From assembly GCA_902779535.1 (NCBI GenBank), contig CACZBX010000014.1, positions 26,638 to 90,637 on the forward strand: a DNA stretch of 64,000 nucleotides. Direction: 5' to 3'. Shown here one piece after another: positions 28,655 through 38,279 of the stretch (position 1 is its first letter; each line of letters starts with the position of its first letter). Source of the stretch: an uncultured Bacteroidales bacterium (GTDB lineage Bacteria > Bacteroidota > Bacteroidia > Bacteroidales > Bacteroidaceae). Made by a program: the position numbers and the translations under genes. The notes beneath the pieces are model-generated. The model was given only the letters and a program-made list of their open reading frames with translations, ran no database searches and had not been told where the DNA came from.

Positions 28655-30012
28655 AAGCCATATTTCTTTAGTTTGGCGTACAGGGTAGGCCGGCTCACAC
28701 CCAGCATCTTGGCAGCTGCCGAGATGTTCCCGCCTGAGCGTTCCATCGCTTTACGTACCAGATGTTCCTCATCCTCGTTGCTCAGGGATCTGAAGTTGTT
28801 CGTATTCGGTTGGGCTGTCTGACCATGGTCGAGTTTGATGTCTTTGGCTGTCAAGGTAGTGCCTTCCGACAGGATGACTGCTTTCTCCATGCAGTTTTGC
28901 AGTTCACGGATGTTACCTCCCCATCGGTAGTCTTTCAGCATTTCGGCAACGTTCTCATCAAGTGAGTTCAAAGGCCGGTGATACTTCTCTGCATAGCGTT
29001 TCAAGAACAATTGGGCCAGTGGTACGATGTCTTCTTTTCGCTCGCGCAAGGGTGGTAGTGCGATGTGAACCGTGTTAATGCGGTAGTAGAGATCCTCACG
29101 GAAGCGACCTTCATACACCAGTGATTCCAGGTTCATGTTGGTCGCACAGATCAGGCGTATGTTCACAGGGATTGTCTTGGATCCTCCCACCCGCACGATG
29201 CTGCGGTTTTGTATGGCGCGTAGTAACTTGGCTTGCAGGTGTAGGGGGATGTTACCTATCTCATCGAGGAAGAGCGTACTGCCATCGGCTTGCTCGAATT
29301 TTCCCGTATGGTCGGTATGAGCATCTGTAAAGGCTCCTTTTACATGGCCAAAGAGTTCGCTTTCAAACAAGGTCTCCGGGATGGCTCCAGCGTCTACGGC
29401 CACCATGGCTTTGCCATTTCGCAGACTGTGTTTATGGATTTCCTGTGCCAGCACATCTTTACCTGTACCGTTCTCACCCGTAATGAGGACGGTGGCATCA
29501 GTGGGAGCTATCTTGGAAATCGTTCTTTCTATCTCTCTCATGGCCAGGGTGGAACCCCAGAACATGGGACTGCTAGAAGTGTTGGCATCACTGGTTTTCT
29601 TATCAGTGGTCTGAGTGTTCTTGCTCCGTGCCTTGTCTCGTGCAGCACTCAGCACCTCCACCAGTTTCGTGTTATCCCAAGGTTTCACGATAAAGTCGAA
29701 TGCTCCACGCTTCATGCCCTCAACTGCCAGTTGGATATCGGCGTATGCCGTGAACAGCACCACTTCTACATCGGGTGCCATTTTCTTGAGTTCTGATGTC
29801 CAGTATAATCCTTCGTTACCCGTGTTGATGGAGGCGTTGAAATTCATGTCGAGCAGCACCACATCAGGGTGGTATTGCTCAAGGGTTGTCATCAGCATGG
29901 ATGGACTGGGGATGGTCTTTACTTCAGAGAAATACATCGGTAAGAGTATCTCCAGCGTCCTACGTATGTTCGTATTGTCATCAACAACCAATATATTTCC
30001 ACTTTTCGACAT
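28651..30012 (-). CDS. Sigma54-dependent response regulator (NtrC/ZraR family)
   Basis: A 453-residue activator with three domains. The receiver domain (1-125) has Asp11-Asp12 and phospho-acceptor Asp55 in VVLLDMNF. The AAA+ domain (about 150-385) has Walker A GENGTGKD, the sigma54-contact loop GAFTDA, and Walker B LFLDEIGNI. A Fis-type helix-turn-helix closes the protein (AAKMLGVSRPTLYAKLKK). GAFTDA means it should act with RpoN. It is the first gene of the regulatory pair, followed by its kinase with a four-base overlap, and lies directly upstream of the export genes, which it is likely to control through the repeats at 27715-27762. Confidence 0.94.
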   Translation of the reverse strand: MSKSGNILVVDDNTNIRRTLEILLPMYFSEVKTIPSPSMLMTTLEQYHPDVVLLDMNFNASINTGNEGLYWTSELKKMAPDVEVVLFTAYADIQLAVEGMKRGAFDFIVKPWDNTKLVEVLSAARDKARSKNTQTTDKKTSDANTSSSPMFWGSTLAMREIERTISKIAPTDATVLITGENGTGKDVLAQEIHKHSLRNGKAMVAVDAGAIPETLFESELFGHVKGAFTDAHTDHTGKFEQADGSTLFLDEIGNIPLHLQAKLLRAIQNRSIVRVGGSKTIPVNIRLICATNMNLESLVYEGRFREDLYYRINTVHIALPPLRERKEDIVPLAQLFLKRYAEKYHRPLNSLDENVAEMLKDYRWGGNIRELQNCMEKAVILSEGTTLTAKDIKLDHGQTAQPNTNNFRSLSNEDEEHLVRKAMERSGGNISAAAKMLGVSRPTLYAKLKKYGL

Positions 30013-30044
30013 AACCTTTGTGATATGATTTGATTAGCTCAGAG

Positions 30045-30077
30045 CAAAGGTACAAAGATTTTGGTATTCCTGACAAA
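30045..30077 (-). promoter_or_regulatory. Promoter of the response regulator-kinase pair
   Basis: On the minus strand TTTG (30074-30077), a 21-base spacer and TACCTTTG (30045-30052) match the Bacteroidetes -33/-7 consensus, 33 bases before the regulator start. This separates the regulator from the upstream dacB gene. Confidence 0.58.
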
Positions 30078-30142
30078 TGTCTTGAAGATTAATAAGAATT
30101 AAGACAAGATTAGAGACAGGGTTCTGAGCCCTATTCATCGTT

Positions 30143-31546
30143 TTATTTAGTCAATTCTACACATATTTTATCTTGAAGGTCGCGAGCTTTCCTGAGTTGC
30201 ATGATGTTCTGGTTGATGATGACGAAAGCCAACTGATGGCCGTTCCGTGCCTTTACGTATCCAGCCAAGGAACTGACACCTCGCACTGACCCCGTCTTTG
30301 CCCGAACATTGTTGGCTGCCGGTGTCCCTCGCATTCGTCCTTTCAGTGTCCCATCAACGCCGGCGATCGGCAAGGCGTCATAGAGAGAGAGGAAAACGGG
30401 ACGATGATAGTAGGCATACTTCAAGTATTCGACCATCAGCCGCGGTGATACATAATTATATAAGGAGATTCCGCTACCATCCACGATGTTATAATTGTCG
30501 GGATTCATGCCAATGGCTCCCCGCATGAAGGTATTGATGGCATCGGCTCCATCGGCCGAGCTGATACCTTCCTTGCTGAATTGGTTTTTGGCATTGTGAT
30601 AGTACATTGCTTCGGCACAGAGGTTGTTGCTTTCCTTCAGGGCTTCTTTCAGAACCTCCCGCAAGGGTCGGCTTAAGGTGATGATGGGTGTGAGATGAAT
30701 GCTATCGTTTTCAGTCGGACAATCCAGATAATCGGTTGTTGCCACCCCAACTCCTCTTTCTTCGAGCCGCTCCCTCAGTGCATGCATGAAGAACGATTGT
30801 GAAGAGACCACGCTAAGTTTCGATTTAGTCTGCTTCGTTGCGTTGCCCGACACGGTGATCATGTTTCCATGTTCAAGCCAGTTGCGGGTAATGACCAGTT
30901 TCCCTGCATCTGGATCGTTGCTCACAGCCTGATTGTTTACCTGATAATAAGTGGAACGGGGATAGCACTCCACCATTGGTGGTGTTCCGGGCTCTTGTGG
31001 AATCACGGTCACATCCACACATCCTTGGTTCAGCATCAAAGGCGACAGGTATGGTTGAAAAGAAGCGGGCGTATCATCCCACGACCAACCGGGCCCCCAG
31101 TAGATGGAGTCCATCATCGACACTTCTGCAGCAAGCGTGTCCGCAATATAACGAATGCCTACGCCGTGAATGGCATCGGCCAGGTGCGACAGGTCTTCAT
31201 CCGAGAATAAGGGGTCAAAGCCACCGATGACATAGAGGTTACCGAACAGGGTGTCCTGGCGGATTGTCCCCGAGTAACGTAATTGCGTGTCGAAGGTATA
31301 GTTTTCGGTGAGCCTCGCCAATGTGGTAACCGACGTGATAATTTTTTCGATGGATGCGGGACGATACAGTTTTTCCGATTGATAATCGTAAAGGCTTCGT
31401 CCCTCGGTCAGGTCGAAGACGGTGATGCCAATTTCGGAAGTCTTTAGCACATCCGAGTTTACTAACGCGTCCAACCGCTGGCTGAGCGGTTGGGCGTTAA
31501 GCATATTGACTGCCAGAAGCAGGATTCCTATGAATAATGATCTCAT
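30143..31546 (-). CDS. dacB: D-alanyl-D-alanine carboxypeptidase/endopeptidase, PBP4 (DacB) family
   Basis: A 467-residue periplasmic penicillin-binding protein with a signal peptide ending NMLNAQ. The three active-site motifs are present: SxxK as Ser65-Ile-Glu-Lys68 in RPASIEKII, SxN in KESNNLCAE, and KTG in AKTGSVRGVSS. Length and the large insert between the first two motifs fit class C (S13) enzymes, which trim D-Ala and cut cross-links in peptidoglycan. The start shares one base with the stop of the upstream dehydrogenase gene, so the two are co-transcribed. Confidence 0.93.
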   Translation of the reverse strand: MRSLFIGILLLAVNMLNAQPLSQRLDALVNSDVLKTSEIGITVFDLTEGRSLYDYQSEKLYRPASIEKIITSVTTLARLTENYTFDTQLRYSGTIRQDTLFGNLYVIGGFDPLFSDEDLSHLADAIHGVGIRYIADTLAAEVSMMDSIYWGPGWSWDDTPASFQPYLSPLMLNQGCVDVTVIPQEPGTPPMVECYPRSTYYQVNNQAVSNDPDAGKLVITRNWLEHGNMITVSGNATKQTKSKLSVVSSQSFFMHALRERLEERGVGVATTDYLDCPTENDSIHLTPIITLSRPLREVLKEALKESNNLCAEAMYYHNAKNQFSKEGISSADGADAINTFMRGAIGMNPDNYNIVDGSGISLYNYVSPRLMVEYLKYAYYHRPVFLSLYDALPIAGVDGTLKGRMRGTPAANNVRAKTGSVRGVSSLAGYVKARNGHQLAFVIINQNIMQLRKARDLQDKICVELTK

Positions 31547-32886
31547 TAAAACTCACGGAAAATTTCACCGACGGTCGGGTGAGGGAAGACATATTGTTTC
31601 CATTCATTCACTTTCATACCCTTTTCGATGGCCATGCCTGCCAAGACAATCAGTTCGGAGGCCGGATTCCCCAGGATATGGGCACCCAGAACGGTGTCAT
31701 CCTCGGCCAATACCAGCTTGCATACTCCGTTGACTCCTTCGTTCTCGGCAACAAAACGGCCGGAGAAGGCCATCGGCAACTTCACCACCTTGTGAGCAAT
31801 ACCCTTCTTTTCTGCTTCCTCTTCTGTCAGGCCGACGCCGGCAATCTCTGGGTTGGTGTACACAACGCTAGGGATGGCACGATAACTCATCCGGTCATCC
31901 TGTCCGATGATGTGATGGATGGCTACTTCTGCTTCACGAACGGCGGTGTGGGCGAGCAGGGAAACTCCATTCAAGTCGCCACAAACATAAACACCCGGTA
32001 CGGACGACTGCATGTGTTCGTCAACCTTGATGTTCCGTCCGTTCAACTCCAGCTGCAGATTCTCCAATCCGAATCCGGTGGTTACTGGACGACGGCCGAC
32101 ACTCATCAGCAGTTTCTCTGCGGTGACGGATGCTGAGCCTTCTGCATTTTCGTACGATACGGTGAAGCCACTTTCATCTTGCGAGATGCCAACCACCTTC
32201 GCGCTTAGCAGGAATCGGATGCCACGCTTTGCATATTCCGCTTGCAGCATGGCCGACAGCTCTCTGTCCATCGGGCCGATTATCTTGTCGAGCATCTCCA
32301 CGATGGTTACCTGAACGCCCAAAGAGGAGAAGAAAGAGGCGAACTCCATGCCGATGACGCCGCCGCCCACGATGACGAGCGATGCGGGGACCTCCTTGTT
32401 GTCCAAGGCTTCACGGTGAGTCCAGTAATCTACCTCGCTTACTCCAGGGATAGGAGGGACGAAGGTGTCGCTACCGGTACAGATGACCAGGTTTTCGCAC
32501 GAGTATGTCTCTTCCTTGCATTGGATATGGTGAGCGTCGAGGATCTGTGCTTCTCCTTCGACAATGGTGACATTCTCGGCTTTCAGCCTTGCCTTGATGC
32601 CCAGCACCAATTTACGAACTACCTTGGCTTTCCGCATGACGATTTGCTTCAGGTCGAACGATGATTCTGGGACGGTGATACCATATTGTTTACCATGCTT
32701 GGTATAGTCAAAGATCTTTGCAGAGTAGAGCAAGGTCTTTGTCGGGATACATCCTTCGTTCAGACAAACACCTCCTACGTTTTTCTTCTCAAAAAGGACC
32801 ACGCTCAATCCGGCTTTTCCTGCACATTCAGCGGCTGTATAGCCTGCAGGACCGCCTCCGATGATGGCAACTTGAAATTCATTCAT
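31546..32886 (-). CDS. lpdA: Dihydrolipoyl dehydrogenase
   Basis: A 446-residue FAD-dependent disulfide oxidoreductase. It starts with the FAD-binding GGGPAGYTAAE motif, then the redox-active pair Cys41/Cys46 in GGVCLNEGCIPTK. The NAD site is VIVGGGVIGMEFASF and the second FAD motif is GVYVCGDLNG. The catalytic His-Glu of the partner chain is in FPHPTVGEI. It reoxidizes dihydrolipoamide in 2-oxoacid dehydrogenase or glycine cleavage complexes, but no E1/E2 or gcv gene is nearby. It is slightly shorter than the usual 460-475 residues. It is the first gene of a two-gene unit with dacB. Confidence 0.9.
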   Translation of the reverse strand: MNEFQVAIIGGGPAGYTAAECAGKAGLSVVLFEKKNVGGVCLNEGCIPTKTLLYSAKIFDYTKHGKQYGITVPESSFDLKQIVMRKAKVVRKLVLGIKARLKAENVTIVEGEAQILDAHHIQCKEETYSCENLVICTGSDTFVPPIPGVSEVDYWTHREALDNKEVPASLVIVGGGVIGMEFASFFSSLGVQVTIVEMLDKIIGPMDRELSAMLQAEYAKRGIRFLLSAKVVGISQDESGFTVSYENAEGSASVTAEKLLMSVGRRPVTTGFGLENLQLELNGRNIKVDEHMQSSVPGVYVCGDLNGVSLLAHTAVREAEVAIHHIIGQDDRMSYRAIPSVVYTNPEIAGVGLTEEEAEKKGIAHKVVKLPMAFSGRFVAENEGVNGVCKLVLAEDDTVLGAHILGNPASELIVLAGMAIEKGMKVNEWKQYVFPHPTVGEIFREF

Positions 32887-32992
32887 AGCATTGTTTTGTT
32901 TTAGTTATTTTTCTATTATTCATTAAGCGTTGCAAGTTACGAATTTTATTATTCCTTTCCGCACATTTCCATGAAAATAAGAAACATTTTTA

Positions 32993-33000
32993 TATCTTTG
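32993..33000 (+). promoter_or_regulatory. -7 promoter box for the GH2 gene
   Basis: TATCTTTG, a full TAnnTTTG match, lies 22 bases before the chosen start ATG 33022. This leaves a very short leader and argues against the in-frame start at 32971. Confidence 0.5.
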
Positions 33001-33021
33001 TTCCAAACAAATTTAAACACC

Positions 33022-35475
33022 ATGAAAAAGGCAACGATGATTTTAGCCGTCCTCTTAGCGGCAGTGATGAATGTTACGACAAGTAACGCACAGGCATCCT
33101 TTGGTGAAGCAACCTTGTTCGATGACGGGTGGCTGTTCCAGCTGAAGGATTCTGCAGTGATGAACCAAAGCAATTATGTTGACAGCCATTGGCGTCAACT
33201 CACGCTCCCTCACGACTGGTCGGTCGAAGGGACCTTGTCCCCCTCTTTGGCCAGTTGTACGGGTTACCTACCTGGTGGTATCGCTTGGTACCGCAAGCAT
33301 TTCCAGGTCAATGACAAGGCCGACCGCCATTATATCTATTTCGAAGGTGTTTATAACCGGAGTGAGGTGTACCTGAACGGACATCTGTTGGGTAAGCGTC
33401 CGAACGGTTACGTGTCGTTTATGTATGATATGACTCCATATCTGAAGGAAGGCGATAACGTGCTGGCCGTACGGGTTGACCATAGCCGCTATGCCGACTC
33501 CCGCTGGTATTCCGGATCGGGTATTTACCGTGATGTGTGGCTGATCAGTGCTCCTAATACCCATCTCTCGTTGTGGGGAACAGCATGGCGTGCTACGAAG
33601 ATCAACAAGAACTCGGCTACCGTAGAGGTGGATATGGAAGTGGAGAAGCATGCTGCAGGCAAAGAGAACGTAACGATCAAGGCGACGCTCTTCGATGCCG
33701 ATGGCAAGCAGGTGGCAAGCAAGCAGCAGAATGTGACGGTTTCCAGTGACAGCCACGCCAAGCGGACGATGACGCTGACAGTGGCTCGCCCAATCTTATG
33801 GAATCTGGACAGCCCGTACCTCTATACCCTGAAAACAGAACTGATCAGCAAGGGTCAGCGTATCGATGGCGGTGAAACGAGGGTCGGACTCCGTACACTC
33901 CAGTTTGATGCGAACAAGGGATTTGCCTTGAACGGACAATGGATGAAGGTGAAGGGCGTATGTATTCACCACGATGCAGGCGTTCTGGGATCGGCCGTTC
34001 CGCGCGAAGTATGGGAGCGTCGCCTCCAGAACCTGAAAGATATTGGTACCAATGCCATCCGTATGAGCCACAACCCGCAGGCACCGGACGTATATGATCT
34101 ATGTGATGAACTGGGATTGCTGGTGATGGACGAAGGATCGGATGAGTGGGAGTTCCCGAAACGGAAATGGATTGAAGGATGGAACCAGGGTACGCCGGGC
34201 TTTGACGGCACAGCCGACTTCTTCAATGAGTGGATCGAAACCGATGTGGCTGATATCGTGCGCCGCGACCGTAACCACCCATGTATCTTCCTATGGAGCG
34301 TGGGCAACGAGGTGGATTATCCGAACGACCCTTACTCACATCCTATCTTGAATGGAACCACCATCAACCAACCGATGTTCGGTGGCTACAAACCGGACGC
34401 TCCGGATGCCATGCGCATCGGTGAGATTGCGAAGCGATTGGCAGCTGTCATCCGCTCTATCGACACCTCCCGTCCTACGACAGGTGCGTTGGCCGGCGTG
34501 GTCATGTCGAATCAGACAGGCTATCCAGAGGCCATCGATGTAGTAGGATACAATTATACGGAGAACCGTTACGATGAAGACCACCAGACTTATCCGAACC
34601 GGATCATCTACGGTAGCGAGACCAGCTCGGGCATTCAGGCTTGGAGGGCTGTGGAAGAGCGGGACTTCATCTTCGGCCAGTTTATCTGGACGGGATTGGA
34701 TTATCTGGGAGAGTCCGGGCGTTGGCCTTCACGAGGAATGGGAACCGGCCTGTTGGATTTCTGCGGTTTCCCGAAACCGAATGGATACCTTCGTGCTTCC
34801 TTGTGGCTGGACAAGCCGATGACATATCTGACGACTTACTCCATGTCGATGTTCAATATGGGCGGCCGTCAACGCCGAGGTGGTATGCGTAACGTTGCTT
34901 TTGCAGCCGGACTGGATGTCTGGAACTATGAAGCCGGCGAGACCGTCCGCGTGGTATGTTATACGAATTCACCGCAAGCCCGTCTGACCTTGAACGGGAA
35001 GGTGGTAGGCGAGATGAAGCCATACGACAAGGCGTCGGGCCTGATTTTCTGGGATATCCCTTACGAAGCCGGTACGCTGAAGGCGGAGAGTTGCGACGCA
35101 CAGGGTAATGTCGTTTCCAGCTATGAGGTAAAGACGTCGGGTCTGCCTTATCAGATCAAGGCTACGGTCGACAAGGCTGAACTGAAGAAGGAGCGTGGTA
35201 CGGCTCATGTCTTGATTGAAATCGTTGACGACAAAGGCAATCCGGTTCGCCTGGCCGACAATAATATCGTTTGTATGACGGAAGGGCCGGTGAAGTTGTT
35301 AGGACTGGAAGGAGCCGACAATACGGATATGGGCAATTACCGCGATAACATGCAGCGCGTCTATCACGGACGTCTGATTGCGTATGTACAGGCTACCGGT
35401 GAGGCTGGCGCTGCAAAGGTCAAGCTGTCTTCGCCGATGCTCAAGGGTGCCGAAGTCACCATCAATGTGAAATGA
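33022..35475 (+). CDS. Glycoside hydrolase family 2 beta-galactosidase-like enzyme
   Basis: An 817-residue secreted enzyme; the start at 33022 gives a signal peptide ending SNAQ. The GH2 sugar-binding domain comes first (GGIAWYRKHFQV, SEVYLNGHLLGKRPNGYVSF, WYSGSGIYRDVWL), then an immunoglobulin-like domain, then the TIM barrel. The acid/base Glu is in LWSVGNEVDYP and the nucleophile Glu in IIYGSETSS. A C-terminal DUF4982-like domain (AGETVRVVCYTNSPQARLTL) and a further beta domain follow, as in many Bacteroides exo-beta-galactosidases. Substrate is probably a terminal beta-galactoside, but beta-glucuronidase-like activity cannot be ruled out. It has its own promoter and terminator, with no SusC/D partner. 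Confidence 0.88.
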   Translation: MKKATMILAVLLAAVMNVTTSNAQASFGEATLFDDGWLFQLKDSAVMNQSNYVDSHWRQLTLPHDWSVEGTLSPSLASCTGYLPGGIAWYRKHFQVNDKADRHYIYFEGVYNRSEVYLNGHLLGKRPNGYVSFMYDMTPYLKEGDNVLAVRVDHSRYADSRWYSGSGIYRDVWLISAPNTHLSLWGTAWRATKINKNSATVEVDMEVEKHAAGKENVTIKATLFDADGKQVASKQQNVTVSSDSHAKRTMTLTVARPILWNLDSPYLYTLKTELISKGQRIDGGETRVGLRTLQFDANKGFALNGQWMKVKGVCIHHDAGVLGSAVPREVWERRLQNLKDIGTNAIRMSHNPQAPDVYDLCDELGLLVMDEGSDEWEFPKRKWIEGWNQGTPGFDGTADFFNEWIETDVADIVRRDRNHPCIFLWSVGNEVDYPNDPYSHPILNGTTINQPMFGGYKPDAPDAMRIGEIAKRLAAVIRSIDTSRPTTGALAGVVMSNQTGYPEAIDVVGYNYTENRYDEDHQTYPNRIIYGSETSSGIQAWRAVEERDFIFGQFIWTGLDYLGESGRWPSRGMGTGLLDFCGFPKPNGYLRASLWLDKPMTYLTTYSMSMFNMGGRQRRGGMRNVAFAAGLDVWNYEAGETVRVVCYTNSPQARLTLNGKVVGEMKPYDKASGLIFWDIPYEAGTLKAESCDAQGNVVSSYEVKTSGLPYQIKATVDKAELKKERGTAHVLIEIVDDKGNPVRLADNNIVCMTEGPVKLLGLEGADNTDMGNYRDNMQRVYHGRLIAYVQATGEAGAAKVKLSSPMLKGAEVTINVK

Positions 35476-35518
35476 TAAAGAGAGGTAATCCTCGTACATT
35501 GACACAATGTATTTCAAG

Positions 35519-35552
35519 AAAGCTGAGTTTTTGAAGCCAAAAACTCAGCTTT
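35519..35552 (+). terminator. Intrinsic terminator of the GH2 gene
   Basis: AAAGCTGAGTTTTT (35519-35532) pairs perfectly with AAAAACTCAGCTTT (35539-35552) around a six-base loop, 44 bases after the GH2 stop. The stem's own AT end supplies the T-rich portion. Confidence 0.8.
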
Positions 35553-35750
35553 CTCTTTAAAAAACTCGACAAACGAGGGTGAAAACCCTGACGGATGGAC
35601 AATTTCCTCGAAAAACGAATGAGAGATGAATTGCTTTTTGCAGTCATCGTTCCTGAGAACCTCCGAATCCTCGGGACAATGACTTCGGACTTGTCGTTTT
35701 TGTTGCGAAAATTTATCAAATCCTCACTCACCGGATTCTTCATTTTTCAT
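35553..35750. other. Gene-free AT-rich intergenic stretch
   Basis: No credible gene was found. A reading frame on the minus strand crosses this stretch and the GH2 terminator, but it matches no family I recognise. Several ACGA-rich words (AAACGAG, AAAACGAA, TCGTTTTTGTTG) suggest decayed repeat material. Confidence 0.45.
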
Positions 35751-35847
35751 GGCCAAAATTAAATTGTTGAGCAACAACTTTGAAAGTGTTGCTCAACAAT
35801 TTTAAAATCGACCGTGGAGAAATCTTTTCTCTCCATGGCCGATTGTA
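35751..35847. repeat. Intergenic repeat family, copy A
   Basis: It opens with GGCCAAAATTAAATTGTT (35751-35768). A 16-base-pair stem follows (35761-35776 with 35787-35802), then CAATTTTAAAATCG (35797-35810), ACCGTGG (35811-35817), an imperfect GGAGAAA/TTTCTCTCC hairpin and GGCCGAT (35837-35843). The same blocks in the same order occur in copy B at 56029-56125. It sits between convergent genes (GH2 and the U32 gene). Confidence 0.65.
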
Positions 35848-35876
35848 AAAAAAATCTGCTTAAAAAGTGGATTCGA

Positions 35877-37139
35877 TTATTTCTTTTTCAATTCCTCCGG
35901 TGACACGAGTTTGTAGAGTCGGTCGCTCGGGCGGACCTTCTCGGGAACTTTGAAGGAGACGTGCTCGCCCTTGTGCACCACGTCGACGGGCTTTAAGTCG
36001 ACACGTGCTTCGTCGAGCGTGAGGAAAAGTGCCCCTGTGGTCGGTCCGGTAATCAGCAGTTTATCGCCGACCTTCATCTCGGCAGCCTCCACCACGAACT
36101 CTGCCACCCCGATTTTTGAGAAGTAGCGCACGCCGGAGCCCACGAAAACCTTGCGTTCGGTGGCTTCTGAGCCGTAGTTCTTGCTCCATTCGCCCAAGCG
36201 TTGGCCCAGGTAGTAGCCGTTCCAGAATCCTCGGTTGAAGACACGTTTCAGTCGTTCGTCCCAATCCTGTTTCTTTTCTTCGGTGAAGGTCCCGTCGAGG
36301 TAGGACTGGATGGCCTCCTTGTAACACTCGACGACGGTGCGTACATACTCAGGACCTCTCGCTCGACCTTCAATTTTAAAGACACGGACGCCTGCCTCAA
36401 TCATCTCATCCATGAAATGAATGGTCTTGAGGTCCTTCGGCGACATGATATATTTGTTGTCGACATCCAGTTCAATCTCGCTCTCACGGTCCTTGACGGT
36501 GTAAGCCCTTCGGCACACCTGCATGCAGGCTCCACGGTTGGCAGAGGCGTTCAGGTTGTGGAGACTGAGGTAGCATTTGCCCGAGATGGCCATGCACAGA
36601 GCCCCGTGGCAGAACATTTCGATGCGGATCAACTCACCTTTCGGTCCGCGGATCTGTTCCCGTTGGATCGTATCGTAAATCGTCTTCACCTGTTTCAAGT
36701 TCAGTTCGCGAGCCAAGACCACCACATCTGCAAAGCGGGCATAGAACTTCAGGGCCTCCGCATTGCTGATGTTCAGTTGGGTAGAGAGGTGAACTTCCTG
36801 ACCGATACTGTTGCAGTAGTTCATAACGGCCACGTCGCAGGCGATGACCGCACTGATACGAGCAGCCTTGGCAGCATCAACAATCCGGTGCATGAGTTCG
36901 ATATCTTCATCGTAAATGATGGTGTTGACGGTGAGATAACTTTTGATGCCATGCTCCTCGCAGGTCTCTGCCATCTCTTTCAAGTCGTCGATGGTGAAGG
37001 TGCTGGCCGAATGAGCCCGCATGTTCAGGCTCTCTATGCCAAAATATATGGAGTCGGTTCCCGCCTGGATGGCTGCAGCAAGGGATTCCCGCGAGCCGAC
37101 AGGTGCCATAATCTCGAAATCTTTCAGTTTATAATCCAT
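35877..37139 (-). CDS. U32 family protein (formerly collagenase-like peptidase), probable tRNA hydroxylation factor of TrhP/YegQ type
   Basis: A 420-residue protein; ATG 37139 (MDYKLKDFEIMAPVGSRESL) is the family-typical start. The hallmark block EMFCHGALCMAISGKCYLS and the following RGACMQVCRRAYTV hold the four cysteines expected to bind an iron-sulfur cluster. The order and spacing resemble TrhP (YegQ), which makes 5-hydroxyuridine at tRNA position 34 from prephenate-derived chemistry, more than the RlhA or UbiU/V branches. It is not expected to be a real protease. It is divergent from dusB, another tRNA-modifying gene, with starts 68 bases apart. The exact subfamily is inferred. Confidence 0.8.
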   Translation of the reverse strand: MDYKLKDFEIMAPVGSRESLAAAIQAGTDSIYFGIESLNMRAHSASTFTIDDLKEMAETCEEHGIKSYLTVNTIIYDEDIELMHRIVDAAKAARISAVIACDVAVMNYCNSIGQEVHLSTQLNISNAEALKFYARFADVVVLARELNLKQVKTIYDTIQREQIRGPKGELIRIEMFCHGALCMAISGKCYLSLHNLNASANRGACMQVCRRAYTVKDRESEIELDVDNKYIMSPKDLKTIHFMDEMIEAGVRVFKIEGRARGPEYVRTVVECYKEAIQSYLDGTFTEEKKQDWDERLKRVFNRGFWNGYYLGQRLGEWSKNYGSEATERKVFVGSGVRYFSKIGVAEFVVEAAEMKVGDKLLITGPTTGALFLTLDEARVDLKPVDVVHKGEHVSFKVPEKVRPSDRLYKLVSPEELKKK

Positions 37140-37206
37140 AATTTTCAAATTCTTGGTGCAAAGGTAGTTCTTTTTCAGTACTTTTGCAGACGAATTCAGC
37201 AAAATA

Positions 37207-38187
37207 ATGAGAATCAGGAATATTGATTTAGGCAACATGCCGGTTTGTCTGGCCCCGATGGAGGATGTGACCGACCCTGCTTTCCGCTTGATGTGCAAGC
37301 GGTTTGGGGCCGATATGGTGTACACGGAATTCGTTTCGGCGGATGCACTGATCCGCTCCATCGACAAGACGATGAAGAAGTTGACCATCAACGAGGCGGA
37401 GCGCCCCGTGGCCATCCAAATCTATGGGCGCGACACGGAAACCATGGTTGAGGCTGCGAAGATTGTCGAAGAGGCAAAGCCGGATATTCTTGACCTCAAC
37501 TTCGGTTGTCCGGTGAAACGTGTCGCCGTCAAGGGGGCTGGAGCCGGGATGTTGCAGAACATTCCCAAGATGTTGGAGATCACTCGCGAAGTGGTGAAGG
37601 CCGTTTCCATTCCGGTCACGGTGAAGACGCGCCTTGGGTGGGATCAAGAGCATCGGATCATTGTGGAACTGGCCGAACAGTTGCAGGATTGTGGCATCGA
37701 GGCGCTGACCATTCATGGACGGACGCGCTCACAGATGTATACCGGTGAAGCCGACTGGACTTTGATCGGGGCGGTGAAAGACAATCCGAGGATGCATATC
37801 CCCATTATCGGGAATGGCGATATCACCACTCCTCAGCGGGCGAAGGAATGTTTCGACAAATATGGTGTGGATGCCATCATGATAGGGCGTGCCAGCTTCG
37901 GTCGACCCTGGATCTTCAAAGAGGTAAAGCACTACTTGCAAACGGGCGAGGTGTTACCCCCACTCACGTTTGAGTGGCAGCTGAACGTGTTGCGTCAGGA
38001 AGTGATGGACAGCGTGAACCTGCTTGACGAGCGACGTGGAATCCTTCATGTGCGTCGTCATCTGGCTGCCTCTCCTTTATTTAAGGGGATTCCCAATTTC
38101 CGTGATACAAGAATCAAGATGCTCCGTGCCGAAACGGTTGCCGAATTGTTTGATATTCTGGACTATATCGAACAGAACTTCCAGTAA
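37207..38187 (+). CDS. dusB: tRNA-dihydrouridine synthase (DusB-like)
   Basis: A 326-residue FMN-dependent TIM-barrel enzyme that reduces uridines in the tRNA D-loop. The N-terminus has PVCLAPMEDVTDPAFRLMC. The catalytic Cys is in LDLNFGCPVKRVAVKGAGAGML. TIHGRTRSQMYTGEADW and GNGDITTP follow, and the FMN phosphate site is at DAIMIGRASFGRPWIF. The C-terminal helical domain (HLAASPLFKGIPNFRDTRI) is of the DusB kind. It is transcribed away from the U32 gene, and the two may share a control region as a small tRNA-modification pair. Confidence 0.93.
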   Translation: MRIRNIDLGNMPVCLAPMEDVTDPAFRLMCKRFGADMVYTEFVSADALIRSIDKTMKKLTINEAERPVAIQIYGRDTETMVEAAKIVEEAKPDILDLNFGCPVKRVAVKGAGAGMLQNIPKMLEITREVVKAVSIPVTVKTRLGWDQEHRIIVELAEQLQDCGIEALTIHGRTRSQMYTGEADWTLIGAVKDNPRMHIPIIGNGDITTPQRAKECFDKYGVDAIMIGRASFGRPWIFKEVKHYLQTGEVLPPLTFEWQLNVLRQEVMDSVNLLDERRGILHVRRHLAASPLFKGIPNFRDTRIKMLRAETVAELFDILDYIEQNFQ

Positions 38188-38279
38188 ATCTGTGTTTGTT
38201 TTTGTTCATTTCTTTATCGACTTTCCTTTAACATAGAAATAGTCCCGGCCTTAGTAAAAAAACGTGAAGAAAATGGAAG

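Noticed and set aside
35462-35743. 93-codon minus-strand frame after the GH2 gene
   Set aside because: It reads through the GH2 terminator hairpin and ends inside the GH2 coding region; no family recognised.
35877-37139. Collagenase or protease function for the U32 protein
   Set aside because: The cysteine-rich block matches RNA- or quinone-hydroxylating U32 members, and no protease active site is visible.
36201-37226. 341-codon plus-strand frame opposite the U32 gene
   Set aside because: Shadow of a well-supported gene, running into the dusB start; no motifs.
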